From: Cristatella mucedo
Taxonomy: Eukaryota; Bryozoa; Phylactolaemata; Cristatellidae
Length of the DNA: 64,000 nucleotides
Direction: 5' to 3'
NCBI GenBank assembly: GCA_009760855.2
Contig: WPIO01000040.1
Span: 2,137,001 to 2,201,000, forward strand
The translations under genes and the position numbers were made by a program. The first letter of the stretch is position 1, and the number at the start of each line of letters is the position of its first letter. Shown here piece by piece: positions 1 through 24,179 of this stretch. The notes under the pieces are model-generated. The model saw only the letters and a list, made by a program, of their open reading frames with translations, was not told the DNA's origin and ran no database searches.

Positions 1-2228
1 ACCTCGGTGAAGGCGGCGGCGACGAGACCAGCCCCGCCGCCGGCCGGTGTTCCTCCTCCTCCTCCTCCGACGCCGACTGCTGAGCCAGCATCGACAGTCG
101 CACCGCCGACCGCCGGAGCCCGACGAGGCGACGCCTCGTCGGGCTCCGTCCGGCGCCGATCTGCTAGCGGCGAACGACCGACATCGGTTACGTCCGATCT
201 GGTCACGAGTCCGTCAGCCGCCGCAGCGGCAGCCGGCAGCGCGATTTCCCTCGGCTGACTGCAGCCTGCCGCGACAGCTGCGCTGGCATCACGCTCCGAG
301 CCGGGCGCCTCAGGGCGGGCCGTCGGAGGCGGGCGTCCGACCGCCTCCGACGGACGCCCGCCGCCGCTCGCGTCCCCACCGGGCGCAGCCGTCGTCTGGC
401 CGTTGGCGGTGGCGTGGCGCTTCGCCGCTTCGCTGCTGTTGGCCGCAGGCACAGTGGCGCCGGCTGGAGCGGCGGCCTTCGGCGTCTCATCGCCAGGCTC
501 GCTCGACTGGTGGCGGGCCACTTGAACGCTCGCGCCGACGTCGGGTGTCGACGCGGCTGCAGGCGCTCGCGAAGCGGCGCTCGGAATCGACGGCGAACCG
601 CTCGCGGCGCTGGCGACTGTCCCTGCAGCCGCCGCCGCCGCCGCAGTGGCGGGCGCCAAAGAGGCGAGGCCTCGGAGGCTGCGATCCTCGGCGGCCCCGG
701 GCATCAGACCCGCGGAATCTGGCGCGGCGGAGAGGGAAGGTGCTAGCGGCGTCACCGACTTGGCGACGTTCGACGAGTCGCCCGTTTTATCCGATCCGAG
801 CGCTGGGGCAGCGGTGGCCTCGGCCGCTGGTCGCGGAGCGACCGGAGCAGACGACGAAGCCGCTGCCGCCGCCGCACTCGTCGCCATTGCCGCCATGGTA
901 GCCGCCGCTCCGCTTGGAACGCCGCCGGTCCGTGCGGGTCCGGCGGCGGCCACGTCATCTGGTTGCGAACCTGCTAGCATCACGCCGGCGACGGCCGCCG
1001 GTTCGACGCCGAGCGCCAGCGACGGCAGACCGGTGCCTTCGTCGAGCGGTGGCGGTCCGACCAGCCAGCGCGTGGATTCCGTCGACAGGTCCAAAGGAGC
1101 AAAGACGGCTGCTCCGGTGCTCCGCCGGAGCTCTCCGCTCTCCGCCGGAGCGCTCGCGCGCTCTCTGCTCTCGGCACCTCCGGCTCTCAGCTGCTGCCCA
1201 GCAACTCTTGTGGCGACGCCATCAGCGGTGGCCGATTTCCCGTCGTCGAGCGGTGACGATCCGTCGCGGCCGCCCTTGACGTCAACCGTGGAGTCGGCGG
1301 GGCCGGATCCGACGGGCGCGACTCCGCCATCGGCCGCCGCCGCACGGCCGCCGGAAGCAGCGCGATGCCGCTCGTCGACGACCGGCTGCTGCTGCAGCAG
1401 CAGCTTCGGCTGCTGCGGCAGCGCTGGCGCTCGGTCGGCGTCGCGCGCGGAGTCGCCGCTCCGCGGCGGGGGCGCTTCGGAGCGGCTCGCGGCGAGAGCG
1501 CGAGCGAGCGGCGGCGGCGGCGGCGGCTCCTCGGAACGAGCGACGGAGGCAGCGGCAACGAAGCCGAGCCCGGCGCCGGCTCCGCCCACGAAGTTGTTAA
1601 TGCCGCCGTAGCTTCGAGCGTAGCCGTCTGCGAGAGGCGTCCCTCCGCCGCCGCCGAGACCCGGCGGCGGCGGCCCGGCGTCTTCGCCCAGCGTCGTCGC
1701 GACAGATGGCGAGCCGCCGTCGCGTTGTCCGTCAGCGAGCGCGCGTCCTTGCGCGCGGCCCAGATCGGCGCGGGCAGGCGTGGAAGCGACCTTGATTGCC
1801 GGGAAGCCCCCGGCAATCGGCAAGCGGCCGCTACCGAGCGACTGGAACGGCTGCGCCGCCGCCGCCCTCTGAAGTGCAAAGTCGAGGCCGGCGGCGGCGG
1901 CGGCCTTTCCTTCTTCTTCTTTGGTCGAAATGGCGGCTCCACCGCGGCCGTCTTCTTCCGATCCGTCTGCGCTTCCGCTTCTGCCATCAGCGGCCGCGGC
2001 GCGATCGCCGAGGGGCGTTGCAAATTGCCCAGGCGACGGCCCCATGGACGCCGCCGCCGCGGCGCCCTGCCAATCTGCAGCGCGATTAGGATTCTCCGAG
2101 AATGACAGCCTCGCTCCGGCCTCCGATCCTCCGCGCTGGTCCGCCGCCGCAGCCGCCGCGATCGAGCGAACGGTCGCAGCCGTGGGACCGGAGCCGCGGA
2201 CCGGAAACGTTGCCTGCAACGACGGAAG
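1..2228 (-). CDS. Gene A, large 3' exon (partial, runs off left edge)
   Basis: One minus-strand frame stays open for about 742 codons from 2228 to base 1, despite high GC and many CpG. The translation is rich in Ala, Ser, Gly, Pro, Asp and Glu, but contains less biased stretches such as RLSFSENPNRAADWQG, YARSYGGINNFVGG and LDLSTESTRWLVGPP, which argue for real coding. I place the acceptor at TTGCAG|CTTCC (exon start 2228); a second TTGCAG 15 bases on (start 2213) is equally in phase. Both are phase 0, as required by the donor of the preceding exon at 3859. No known domain is visible. The product cannot be named; a scaffold-like, mostly disordered protein is an inference from composition. Reading frames on the plus strand here are probably antisense shadows. 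Confidence 0.6.
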
Positions 2229-2330
2229 CTGCAACTCGCTACCACAGGACCCCGCTACAGCCGCCGGCGGCAGTCGGCGGCTGTAGCGCCGCCACCGCAA
2301 CGAGCAAACGTGAGCGCGCGCGCAAGCAAA

Positions 2331-2333
2331 AGA

Positions 2334-2367
<34 letters not shown>
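2331..2367. repeat. (GA)n microsatellite
   Basis: Almost pure GA repeat; reads as a CT tract on the gene A coding strand about 105 bases upstream of the 3' exon acceptor. Confidence 0.95.
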
Positions 2368-2370
<3 letters not shown>

Positions 2371-2374
2371 TTTC

Positions 2375-2535
2375 GCCGAGCTGGTTTGGCCCAGTGATTA
2401 AGGCGCTCGGCCGACCGAGGTCTGGCCGAGGTCGTGGGGTTGAGCCCCGTGACACACGCGAAGCACCTTAATAGAGATTAAGTTCTCTTGGGGCGATACA
2501 ATTTATTATTAATATTATTATTATTATTAATAAGG
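2375..2535 (+). mobile_element. tRNA-derived SINE, family 1 (copy 1)
   Basis: The head resembles a tRNA, with an A box around tggtttggcccagtgatt and a B box ggggttgagccc. It is followed by a tail with the hairpin-like string agagattaagttctcttggg and an (ATT)n end. Two further copies lie at 23826 (plus) and 49295 (minus). The tail resembles the LINE 3' end seen at 36487, which suggests the LINE that mobilised it. Confidence 0.85.
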
Positions 2536-2879
2536 TTGCTGTGATAAGAACAACAAATGCCATGTCTGCCACGAAAAGCCATTCAAATCGGTCACGTGAC
2601 ACACACTTGCAAGTCAACCAACTTTCGGCTGCTGAATATAATATTGTTTGGTAGTCGATACACAATGAATGCAGCTAAATCCGCTGCCTTAATGTACCGC
2701 TTGCTTAGCGTTGTGTGCTGCCAGACTGAAGGAGGAATTTTGTCGAACGGGTCGAGTTTTGTCGAATTTTGAGGATAAAATGTTGATACGATTTTATATA
2801 TAATATAATTTTGAGCTTACTTTTTCGTGCTGAAACGAACCACCAAAGGCTCAATCTCCACGGGATATCCACGGGATTA

Positions 2880-3180
2880 GTTAGAGATTGGTTAGAGACC
2901 TAGCTAAATGTCCTGATGAGTCAATGAGCAACGATGCTACGATGGGCAGATGAGCAGGTGAGAGCAAGAGAATGAAGGTATCTAAAAGCGCGTGACAGAA
3001 CTTTGAAGTCGATACGTCGCTGCGTGATGGTGAGACAGTGCAGGTCAGTGAGAAGCAATACAACGTGACAAGTGCAGCGTTTACGGTAGACGTTGCCTAG
3101 CTGCCGAGTTTTGCACCACCCCAACGGACCAGTTTGCATACGGTATCCTTTTCTAAGAAGACCCAAATTACTTTAATGTG
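2880..3180 (-). mobile_element. L2/CR1-like LINE 3' fragment (degenerate)
   Basis: On the minus strand the sequence corresponds to the region after the reverse transcriptase in the LINE at 36487-37320, including QRRIDFKVLSRAFRYLHS and the preceding hydrophobic stretch. It has indels and lost cysteines. It is 5' truncated and lies inside gene A intron 4. Confidence 0.75.
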
Positions 3181-3858
3181 TATAACTTGCATGATAGCCC
3201 TGCGCACGTCACCCTTAACCGTGTTATTCTTGTTGTATTTTTTGAGCATGCCACCACTAACCATGCGATCGTGCCTCCTTCGCAGAAAACGTAAAGTTCC
3301 TAGAAAGAGGTGGAGTTCTCTGATGGTGATATATCAAATGCTTTATTATTAGTATTATTATTACTATCGCAAAAGGTCACTTTGGAACAGGACAACCAGG
3401 TTTTGTGCAGACGCCATAGGAGATATGCTGGCCGAGATCATTTCGAGATGGAGGCTTTCCAATTTCGGAGTAGCACTGTGTTCGAAATAAATGACAGATT
3501 GGCTATTACTAACCAATTGAAATGCTTCCTTTCCAGTATATACAAAGTGTCTAGAGAGATGCAATCCTCTTATATACTAACACTTATTATCATTTCTGTT
3601 AGGAGCCAATCCCACAGACCACGTCACAAGCACGTCAGCGTTCAAGGTCACTCGCCTATTCTATTTCGGCAAACGTGGAGATGCCGCCATACGAATAAAG
3701 GCTGGAGCCTGTCAGCGTATTTAAAAGGAGTTGATGCGATGGCAAGTCGGCAGCCTCGGCGGGAGCTTCCGCCGCACACAGCGCGCGTCGCCAAAGCGAG
3801 GGCCGGGTTAGGAGGGCGCGACGGAATCCGACCGACAGAGCGTGCGAATTAAACTCAC

Positions 3859-4590
3859 CGCGTTTCCGCAGGAGACGCTCGTCGACGGGACGCTGCGCTC
3901 CGCCGCCGCGTCCGGCAGCTCCGGCGGCTGCCCGTAATGCTGCACGTTGCCCGAGTGCGTTATGATGCGGATGGATTTGTGCGGGCCGAGCGCGGCCTCG
4001 GTCGAGAGCGTCAGCGCCGGCGGCTGCTGCCTCGGCTGCGCCGCCGCCTCAGCAGCAGTCGACTGCTGCACGTCCCCGCTTCGTCTGAGCGAGCTCTTTA
4101 GCGCCGAAGGACGCCCCAACGACCGCTCGCCCATGTCGATCGCTGACGTGACGATCAGCTCCGGATGCGAGCGAACGGCAGTCGCCGCCGCCACCGCCGA
4201 GGCGGCCATGTCTTCTCCGTTGCGGCGAGTGGCGGCGGCGACGACGACGCTCTCTGCGGCCGCGACGACCTCGTCGGATTCGTCGCCGTCCTCGGCGTCG
4301 CTTTTACCTTCTCGCCTTCTTGCCGCACGCTCCTCCTTCTTGCCGCCCGCGAAGCTCGGAGGGTCGGCGCCGCCTGGCGTCCGCGGCATTTCGCGGGCTG
4401 CTGGTGGCGGCAGCGGCGGGCTCTCGCTCTGGGCGGCGGCGGCGCCGGGCTGGCTAGCGGCGGGGGACCCGGCGTTGACTGCTCCCGTCGGCGGCTGCGG
4501 CGGGCGGAGCCGCGAGTCGGATGAGTGACGACAGCGGAAGCGTCTCGGCGAGCGGCCGTAGTCGGCTGTGTCCGATCGGCTGCTCGCGAC
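3859..4590 (-). CDS. Gene A, internal exon (244 codons)
   Basis: An open frame bounded by acceptor TTGCGCAG|GTCGCG (start 4590) and a consensus donor GCG|GTGAGT (end 3859). The length, 732 bases, is an exact multiple of three and starts and ends in phase 0, matching both neighbours. The translation begins VASSRSDTADYGRSPRRF and contains a Lys/Glu/Asp-rich charged segment, then IVTSAIDMGERSLGRP, ALKSSLRRSG and HKSIRIITHSGNVQHYGQ near its end. The last segment is the least biased and the best query for a search. Basic Ser-containing motifs (SSLRRS) could be kinase sites, which is inference. No family is recognised. Confidence 0.68.
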
Positions 4591-4841
4591 CTGCGCAACG
4601 AATCAGTGCGAAGGTCGAGGTCGCGTCGGTCCTGCGGCCTAAGACCGAGTCGACTTACGGCGGCCCGATCTCGCGGCGGTGGCGGCGAAAGCGTCGACTG
4701 AAGGGGCGAAGAAGAAGACGACGACGAGGGCAAGATGACTTGGAGCTGAGTTCCGGCCCCGGCAGAACCCGGGACTTTGGTGACGACGGACAATCGGCGC
4801 GGGGAGCTATTGCGTCACCATACGGCCCAGTGACGACAGCG

Positions 4842-4956
<115 letters not shown>

Positions 4957-5357
4957 GAGAGACAGAGTCAGCGAGACGAGCACCAGACCGAGCGATGCGA
5001 TGCACGAATGAAAAGGACTGGAAAATCCTTATGAATAAAATGACTGGCGGCAGGTGACTGACTGACTGAGCTCCGTCACTGATGGAAACACGACAAAAGC
5101 GGCTCCAGAAAATTGTCAGTTCATTCGTAGGTTCGCGCGCGCGAAGCGGAATTACAAAAGAATTCGCGCGAGGCATTTCTACAAACGAACGCGGCGCGAG
5201 GCGTACGGCAGCATTACAAACGGGCCCGGTTTTTTCCGTGTATAAGAATCTCTGTCTGCAGAGTGCGAATGCGAATTTTCACCCAACCGGTGTTGAGCCG
5301 TCAGTATTTAAGGCACTTAAAAGTGAGCAGCGCTAGGCGGCCGGCACCGCTGCGACT

Positions 5358-5410
5358 GCGCAGGGCCTCCTAGCGCAGGGCCTCCTATCCCAGGGCCTCC
5401 TCGCGCAGGG
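5358..5410. repeat. 17-bp tandem repeat, three copies
   Basis: Units of gcgcagggcctccta plus two variable bases, repeated three times with small changes. Confidence 0.85.
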
Positions 5411-5801
5411 AATCGGAACCACTCGGAAAGAGCTACCAACCAACGCTGTACAACTAGAAAAGATCGCTCGCGCTTCCTAGAAACGCTTCCTAGCAACGCT
5501 TCAACTTCCTACCAACGCTTTAACTTCTACTCGTGCGCCTTTCCTTCCGCCGGCAGTACAACTAGAAAAGATCGCCAGCCCTTCCTAACAACGCGTCAAC
5601 TTCCTTCAGCTTCCTACTAACGCACTACTAACTACTAACTACTCGTCCTTCTCTTCCTTCCTTCCTACCATGAACTTCTACTTGTGTTCTGCTTGTGTTC
5701 TGCTTGAACTTATACTCGTGCGTCCTTCCTTCCGCCGGCAGCTCGCTCCAAGCGACGTCTTATCTTCAGCCTGCAGCGCCGCCAAGCAATGCGATTCTTA
5801 C

Positions 5802-6488
5802 CACGAAGTTGGACTCCTCTTCGAGGTACCCGGCGTCCACGCCGTCCACGTCAATGCGGTGCACGGCGTCCTCGTCGCTATCCAGTATGACCAGCCTCTG
5901 CCGCTCACGCGCCGCCGCGGCAGAGCTGTCGGCGGCCGCTTGGTGTGATGACGTGCAACCCACGGCGGCGGGTGCTGCTGCATCGGCGGCGGCGGCGGAG
6001 GGCTCCATCACGGGCTCCATCCACGACTCCTTCGACGGCGACGTTCGACGGCGATTTGGCAGCAGCTGCGGCTCTGCGCCGACGCTCGGCGGCTGCGCTG
6101 CCGCGCCGCGATCGATTCCGTCAGCCGACGGCTGGGCAGCAGTTGGGCTGCGCTGCGGCAGACGATGAACGCCCTCGAGCTCGTCCCACGACGGCGTCGC
6201 CGCGGCATCGGCAGGGCGCGACGAGCCGGCGGCGGCGGCGGCCATCGGCGCTCCTCCGGGTGCTCCGTCTACCGCCGACGACCGCTGCGCCACGCTGCCG
6301 CCGGCGTCGGCGGAAGCGGCTGCCCACGACGGGCGATCGGCGATCGTGCGAGGCAGCGACCGCTGAGCCTCAGCAGCCGACAGATCGTCGCGGCGGCGGC
6401 GGCTGCAGCTCGGCGGCGGCGGCTGCTGCTGCTGCTCGGCCGCCGCTGCTGCGCCGCCGATCGAATCATTGCCGGCGACGACAGGTGA
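5802..6488 (-). CDS. Gene A, internal exon (229 codons)
   Basis: Open frame from acceptor TTCTTGTAG|TCACCT (start 6488) to donor TTCGTG|GTAAGA (end 5802). The length is 687 bases, divisible by three, phase 0 at both ends. The first part is low complexity (a short poly-Gln/poly-Pro run and an Arg-rich patch). The middle has PSWDELEGVHRLPQRS. The end is acidic and less biased: RLVILDSDEDAVHRID and AGYLEEESNFV. The acidic end looks like a conserved island. The frame extends upstream of the first ATG or GTG, so the exon is defined by splice sites and not by a start codon. No domain is recognised. Confidence 0.66.
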
Positions 6489-6852
6489 CTACAAGAACGT
6501 CCGGCGCAGCAGCAGCAGTGCCTCGTCCTTCATGGCGAATTCGTGACTCGGCCCGAGCCGAGCCTGCTCGGACGGCCGCGGCGTCCTGAGCAGAAAGCAG
6601 CTGCGGCGGCGGCTGCACGTGCATCGTTCGGCCGACGCTCGGCTAAAGTCGGGTCCGAGAGAATCGCCGTCGCAGTCCTACTCCTCCTCCACCACCTCCT
6701 CCTACTCTTATTCCCACTTATTCTCCTCCGACGGCACCGATTCGCGCGGGTCGAGCTCAGCAGCCGCCAATTACAGCTGGATGCATCATCGGCATGCAAT
6801 TATGCAATTATGCAATTACAGCCGATGAGCTCAGCAGCCGCGAGCAGCGGGC

Positions 6853-6854
<2 letters not shown>

Positions 6855-6924
<70 letters not shown>
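6855..6924. repeat. (GA)n microsatellite
   Basis: About 70 bases of GA dinucleotide. Confidence 0.97.
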
Positions 6925-6926
<2 letters not shown>

Positions 6927-6978
6927 CACACAGAAGACGCAGAGGCTCCCGAGACCCCAGAGAGAGAGTGCAGAGAGT

Positions 6979-7010
6979 CAGGTGAGAGTCCAGACAGAGA
7001 CTCTCACCTG
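6979..7010. repeat. Short inverted repeat (11-bp arms)
   Basis: Perfect arms 6979-6989 (caggtgagagt) and 7000-7010 separated by 10 bases. It could form a hairpin in RNA. Each arm carries a splice-donor-like sequence on one strand. Confidence 0.8.
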
Positions 7011-7769
7011 TGGGAGGCGACGCGGTCACCGAGGAGGCGGGCCGACGCCGAGCGGCCGGGCGCTGCACGGTACACGTGACAGCAGCCAGCGACAGTCAGT
7101 CAGTCAGCGGAAGCGATGTGTAGACGCGTTGACGAGAAGACGCTAATGATGGAACAATAATAACAATAATGGAAGGAGCGAATGCGTCTGCGAACCGCGA
7201 GTCGAATTGACGAAGCGAGGAAGACGAAAAGGACGCACGATCTTCGTCGTATCCGATGCGACGTCGTATCCGATCACGATCGATCCGCAAGGACGCACGA
7301 TCACAATCCGCGGTAATCCAGCTAATCCAGTAATCAAGCTGAAAAGGCAGCCGGCGATAATCTATCCGGAGACACGCTGCGCCGATGCGGCGTTCATCGA
7401 CGGCCTCGATAGCGCCAGTGCGGCCCCTCTCTTTCCGGTCGGGGGTCGCTGACGAAGGCGACGACGACAGTGGTTGGAGAGAGATATATATATAGCAGCG
7501 GACTCGCCGTTGAGTCGTCCAGGCGAATTTCGCAGCGATATGTGGAGGAAGATGAACTTGTGCTCAGAAAGCACTCGAAACGGGCTCCCACGTGACCTCG
7601 CGGCTGCCGTCGCTCTCAGGCGACGCAGCATCCGGTTTCGGGCAAGTTTTTGCAAGTGATTGCCTTGGATTTTCGCAAGCGACCCGTCACCAGTCACGTG
7701 CTCCGCTCATCCTCTCCTCTCCCTCACCCCGCCCTTCCTCTCCTGGGCAGTTTGGCCGCGCAGCTCTCT

Positions 7770-8050
<281 letters not shown>

Positions 8051-8266
8051 TGTGCATCCTAATTTGTTTGCTCTTACCAGCGACTCAAAATTCGCAAAAT
8101 TGCATATCGCGAGCAGGACAAGAACGCGCCGATATGAGTACGTCATCAGACTGCAAGCGCTCGTGCGAAGCAAGCATCCAAGGGAGCGTGGAGGCGGCGG
8201 CGGCGGCGTCGCGTGCAGAAATGAGATCGCTGCCGGGCTTCCGCGGCGACACGCAGCCGCACTTAC

Positions 8267-8409
8267 GAATGACACGCCTCCTGGCTCGTGGCCGCCGTGG
8301 TTCTGCTCAGTGGAAGGCAGCTCAGTCGGCGGAACTCGAGGCCGCGAGGCGTAGGCGCCGGCGAGCAGCTTCTCGGCCACAGATCGGGCGGCCTCTCGCA
8401 GCTCGCTGT
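8267..8409 (-). CDS. Gene A, exon 2 with AKAP-like amphipathic helix
   Basis: Acceptor CCGTTGCAG|ACAGCG (start 8409) and a consensus donor TTC|GTAAGTGC (end 8267). The exon needs one base from the previous exon and ends in phase 0, fitting the exon at 6488. It encodes SELREAARSVAEKLLAGAY followed by a Pro/Gly-rich tail. The helix has hydrophobics spaced L-xx-AA-xx-VA-xx-LL-xx-AY, which fits the published consensus for helices that bind the RII dimerisation domain of protein kinase A. A-kinase anchoring is therefore a reasonable hypothesis, not a proven function: many amphipathic helices satisfy such loose consensuses. Confidence 0.55.
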
Positions 8410-9270
8410 CTGCAACGGACGGCGGACATGGTCGATCCCATTGGATGAGAATGGCGGAATGTCCGGCGATCGTTGGCTAGCGATTAGCTCGGCTCAAGCG
8501 GGCGAAACGAAAGCAGAGAAAAAGAGATACATCGCGCAGAAAAGCAGAGATAACTCCTATGGTTTCAACGGGGCTCGACGGCTGGACGGCCATCGAGTGA
8601 AAACAGTGCAACGTCGACCGTCTCTGCTCATATTTAATTATCTACCGGCGCCTCTGCTAGCGTGATTTCAGAAATTCCGCGGTCCCTACATCGGTTATTA
8701 TAAACAACTCCGTGTATTGCGTGGATGAAAAACAAAGACCGCGGAACAAAGGTCGCGCATTTTATTTTTTTCTCTCAATTTTTCCTCCGTCGATAATCAC
8801 AAACTACTTGGTTCAGAGGCTGGTTCGAGGCCAGTTCAGACTGCGGAAGGTCACCGCAGCAGTAAGAACCGCCTCGAAAAGTTGCTGCCGCAGGCTTTCC
8901 GAATCCGGTGGCGAGCAATATTCTTTCCTGGTCTGCCGCCGAGTGCGTTTGTTGGCCGAAAACAAAGTGACGTCACTCGCTACCAAAGAACGCTCCCGGT
9001 CGGCCGAGCACTGGTCGGTCAATGCATGGATCCACTGGTGCATCCACCACGTAGCACGTTCCACCACGCCACGGCTGCGGCCGTGAGCTAATCCGGCTAA
9101 AGCTTTCGCACAAATAGTGACTGCAACGCGGCCGCTGGGGCGATAGCGGCAGCAAAGCCGCCACGAGTTGACGGCGGCCACCATCGACCGCAGGGGGGGG
9201 GGGTGGGTGGGTGGGTGGAGGTGAGTGGGAAGAGGAGCACGAGGTAACAACTATGCCCGCGAGGTTCGAC
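8410..9270 (-). other. Gene A intron 1 / PIBF1 downstream region
   Basis: No exon seen. Contains a G-rich run followed by GGGT repeats (9192-9220) and AATAAA-type sites on the minus strand near 8761 (ttttattttttt on plus) that could serve PIBF1 transcripts. If so, PIBF1 and gene A transcripts overlap. Confidence 0.35.
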
Positions 9271-9325
9271 CTTGTCCGACGTCCGACGGCTCCTCGACGC
9301 TCCTCTCACTGCGACTCGACGCCAT
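9271..9325 (-). CDS. Gene A, possible first coding exon
   Basis: ATG in a good context (acgaagATGG) opens an 18-codon frame starting MASSRSERSVEEPSDVGQ. It ends with one spare base at CAAG|GTCGAA, giving the phase needed by the exon at 8409. The donor is weak (GTCGAA), so the assignment rests on phase and start context only. It lies 162 bases downstream of the PIBF1 stop codon. An alternative is that gene A starts in exon 2 or in an exon not seen. Confidence 0.32.
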
Positions 9326-9486
9326 CTTCGTCCTCGCTCCTCCTCCTACCGAGCGCTGCTGCAACGACGCCGAGCAGAGCGGCTGGCGCTGAGCTCTGAC
9401 GGCCACTTGGACAGAGCGTCGCAGGAGGCGACGCCGGCAAACGCCGAAGGCGACAGCTGACGCGACACGAGCGACACGCTTCGTCA

Positions 9487-21809
<12,323 letters not shown>

Positions 21810-23402
21810 GTGCCCTTCGCCGAGTTGCGCCTCGAACTCGGCCCGCTAGCACGTTTTGAACTCGGAGCCAAACAGGGAGACCGGAAGTTTACCGGCGTCG
21901 GGCGTCCGCCGTACGTCCCTAGTGACGTGCCTGGCGTTCGGCTCGAAGCACGTAGCTGCCTTTAAAGTCCGCATTTGTGTTTCTTTTAACCTTTATTATT
22001 AAACTAAGCAAATTTCTATGAGTTTTATCTGATTGAAGACGCTAGGCCTTAATTGCCACGCCGCACCGACTGGACACGTGCCCGACGGGACAGCGTCGGT
22101 ATCTATCTATCTATATATCTATGCGCCGAGCGACCATTGTCGCATAGATATCTTCTTAACTGCCTCGACCAGGGTCACCGCCAGCGATATTTTGATATTG
22201 CAAGCATATAGAGACACGATCACTTTAATATATAAAAATTATTTTGTTTTAATGATAATGTTTTTTAATATTTATTTTTTATAGGTAAAGAGACAACAAT
22301 GTTTAACAGTCGTCGCGGACGTAATGCATGCAGCCTTCATCAAAATGCACGTTAGCATACTGCTTTACCGCCCTCTACGCAAGTACTGGCACGCGCGCCC
22401 CGCCGAGGAGTCTCCGAAACTTGCGCTCTACTGGCATATAGTCGACGGTACTCGACGGGCGTTGCCGACCCCACAATGCACGATTCTCACATTCTTCAGC
22501 CATTCATTCATTCATTCATTCATTCATTCATTTGGCTCAGAGCGCTGAGCGGCGGGCTGCTCTCCGCCGAAGCGTGCGCCGATCTCATAGAGCCCCGCTC
22601 TAGTCGATGCGACCTTCGCAATGACTACGACTGCATATCCGGCGACGCCGGCTTTCGTATGGCCTCGGCCGTAGGTCGTTGCACGATCGCGAAATCGCGA
22701 ATAACGATTATCGGCCGCAATCCGGCCGGTTCAGCTGGCGACCTTCGTCCCTTTGACCTTTGCCCTTCGAGGCGACCGCCGCCTTTGAGTGCATCTGAAG
22801 CCGCAGCCGCAGATTGGAATATAAAAATCGAACGTCAAAGCTGTTGAAAGCTTTCTATTGCTGAAACTTTGCTCGATACCATTGGGCAGATCTTACGCGA
22901 AAATCGCGCCGTTGCCGGTCAGCGGCGCGCACGTGCCAGTGAGACGAGCGAGATTTATCGCGTGCAGACCGCCCGGGCACGGCTGCCCAAACGACACCGT
23001 CGAAGGAGCTCATTCTGCGCATCTTTTTTTTGCGCATCATTCATATCACGTCATCGTCCTAATTCAGTGAGGCGCCATTCGGACCGGCTGCGGCGGAAGC
23101 GACGCACGGCTCGGCGACGCCGCCGCCACCGTGCGTCCGACGCACCGACGCCCGCCTGGCAGAGCGACGCCGAGCCAAACGAGCGAGGACCGGCGCACGC
23201 TAGTGCGCCTACGCTGCTGAAAGAAGAACGAGCGAACATGGTAGACTCTGGAAAAGAGCCCTACAGTCTTTGAGCTCTGACTGACCCGGATGAGCTCTAC
23301 AGACTCAGCGACGAATGAGGCTACAGACTCTGGCAGCAAATGATGCATACGCCGGCGACGAACATTGCAGACTCTGGGAAACAACTCTACAGTCTTTGCG
23401 GA
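21810..23402. other. Intergenic region between PIBF1 and gene B (part 1)
   Basis: Likely contains the PIBF1 promoter just upstream of 21810. Also has a tatcta run (about 22095-22125), an (ATTC)n microsatellite (22496-22532) and irregular repeats of ctacagactct(g/c) at 23240-23400. No gene is supported. Confidence 0.5.
22496..22532. repeat. (ATTC)n microsatellite
   Basis: Eight or more tandem attc units. Confidence 0.95.
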
Positions 23403-23572
23403 CCGTGATGGCACGCACTGGGTAAGGCGGTTGCTTTTCACGACGCCGGTCCCGAGGTCGCAGGTTCGATTCCTGCGGTGTGCGATCCTTTATTATATCC
23501 TATATTGCCACTGCAAGCGGTGGCGATAGCCGTAAAGGCTCTTGTGTGGCTATACAGAAAGAGGCTGTTAAA
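23403..23572 (+). mobile_element. tRNA-derived SINE, family 2 (copy)
   Basis: Head ctgggtaaggcggttgc (A-box region) and ggttcgattcc (perfect B box). The tail carries the cactgcaagcggtggcgata core and ends near gaggctgtt. Strong match to the reverse complement of 32304-32459. Confidence 0.88.
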
Positions 23573-23825
23573 TCGGCAAGTATTTGGGGGCGGGGCGAGC
23601 GAATGAGACAGACGCTGGCGACGGATGGCGGCCAATTCTCGGCGTTCCAATTCTCTGCCGAGAAGAAAGTGACGTCACTTTCGTCACACTCTGCCGAGAA
23701 GACAGTCGTATCGTCTCGCGCCCTTTCAAAAAAATTTTCACGCCGCCTCTTGTTCGCTCCTAGTTGGGCCGCGACGCAGTTGGCGACGCGCTTGCTTTCA
23801 ATAGCTGTCAGTAGCTTCAATAGTT

Positions 23826-23955
23826 GCCGAGCTGGTTTGGTCTAGCGGTTAAGGTGCTCGCCCCGACCAAGGTCTGACCGAGGTCGTTGGCTCGAGCCCC
23901 GAGGCATATGTGAAGCGCCTGAATAGAGATTAAGTTCTCTTGGGGCGTTATACAA
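23826..23955 (+). mobile_element. tRNA-derived SINE, family 1 (copy 2)
   Basis: Starts gccgagctggtttggtctag; B box ggctcgagccc; tail agagattaagttctcttggg. Followed by AT-rich DNA (23956-24150). Confidence 0.9.
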
Positions 23956-24160
23956 ATGAATTATATATATATAATAACTTAATATATATATATTTATTTA
24001 TTTATTATATAGAGCTACAATAGCTTAATAGTCAATAGTCAATAGTCAACAGCTATTATAATTAATATACTTAATACATTAGATAATATATATATATAAT
24101 ATATTAATATATATAATTAATATAATAATTAATATAATTAATACTAAATAGTCAACTGCT
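23956..24160. repeat. AT-rich simple sequence
   Basis: Mostly A and T, with TATA, TTTA and AATA runs. Confidence 0.85.
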
Positions 24161-24179
24161 TCAATTGCTGCAGACGCAC

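Larger units (their letters stand above)
2229..3858 (-). other. Gene A intron 4
   Basis: Intron between the 732-bp and the 3' exon. It holds a (GA)n tract (2331-2367), a tRNA-derived SINE (2375-2535) and a LINE 3' fragment (about 2880-3180). From 3181 to 3858 I see no gene or repeat I can name. Confidence 0.5.

Noticed and set aside
646-1611. Plus-strand open frames over the GC-rich left region
   Set aside because: The minus-strand frame is open over a longer span, has natural islands and fits the phases of neighbouring exons; the plus frames are antisense shadows of GC-rich codons.
2375-2450. tRNA genes at the SINE heads
   Set aside because: The B box is present but the cloverleaf is incomplete, and each head is followed by the same repetitive tail; these are SINEs.
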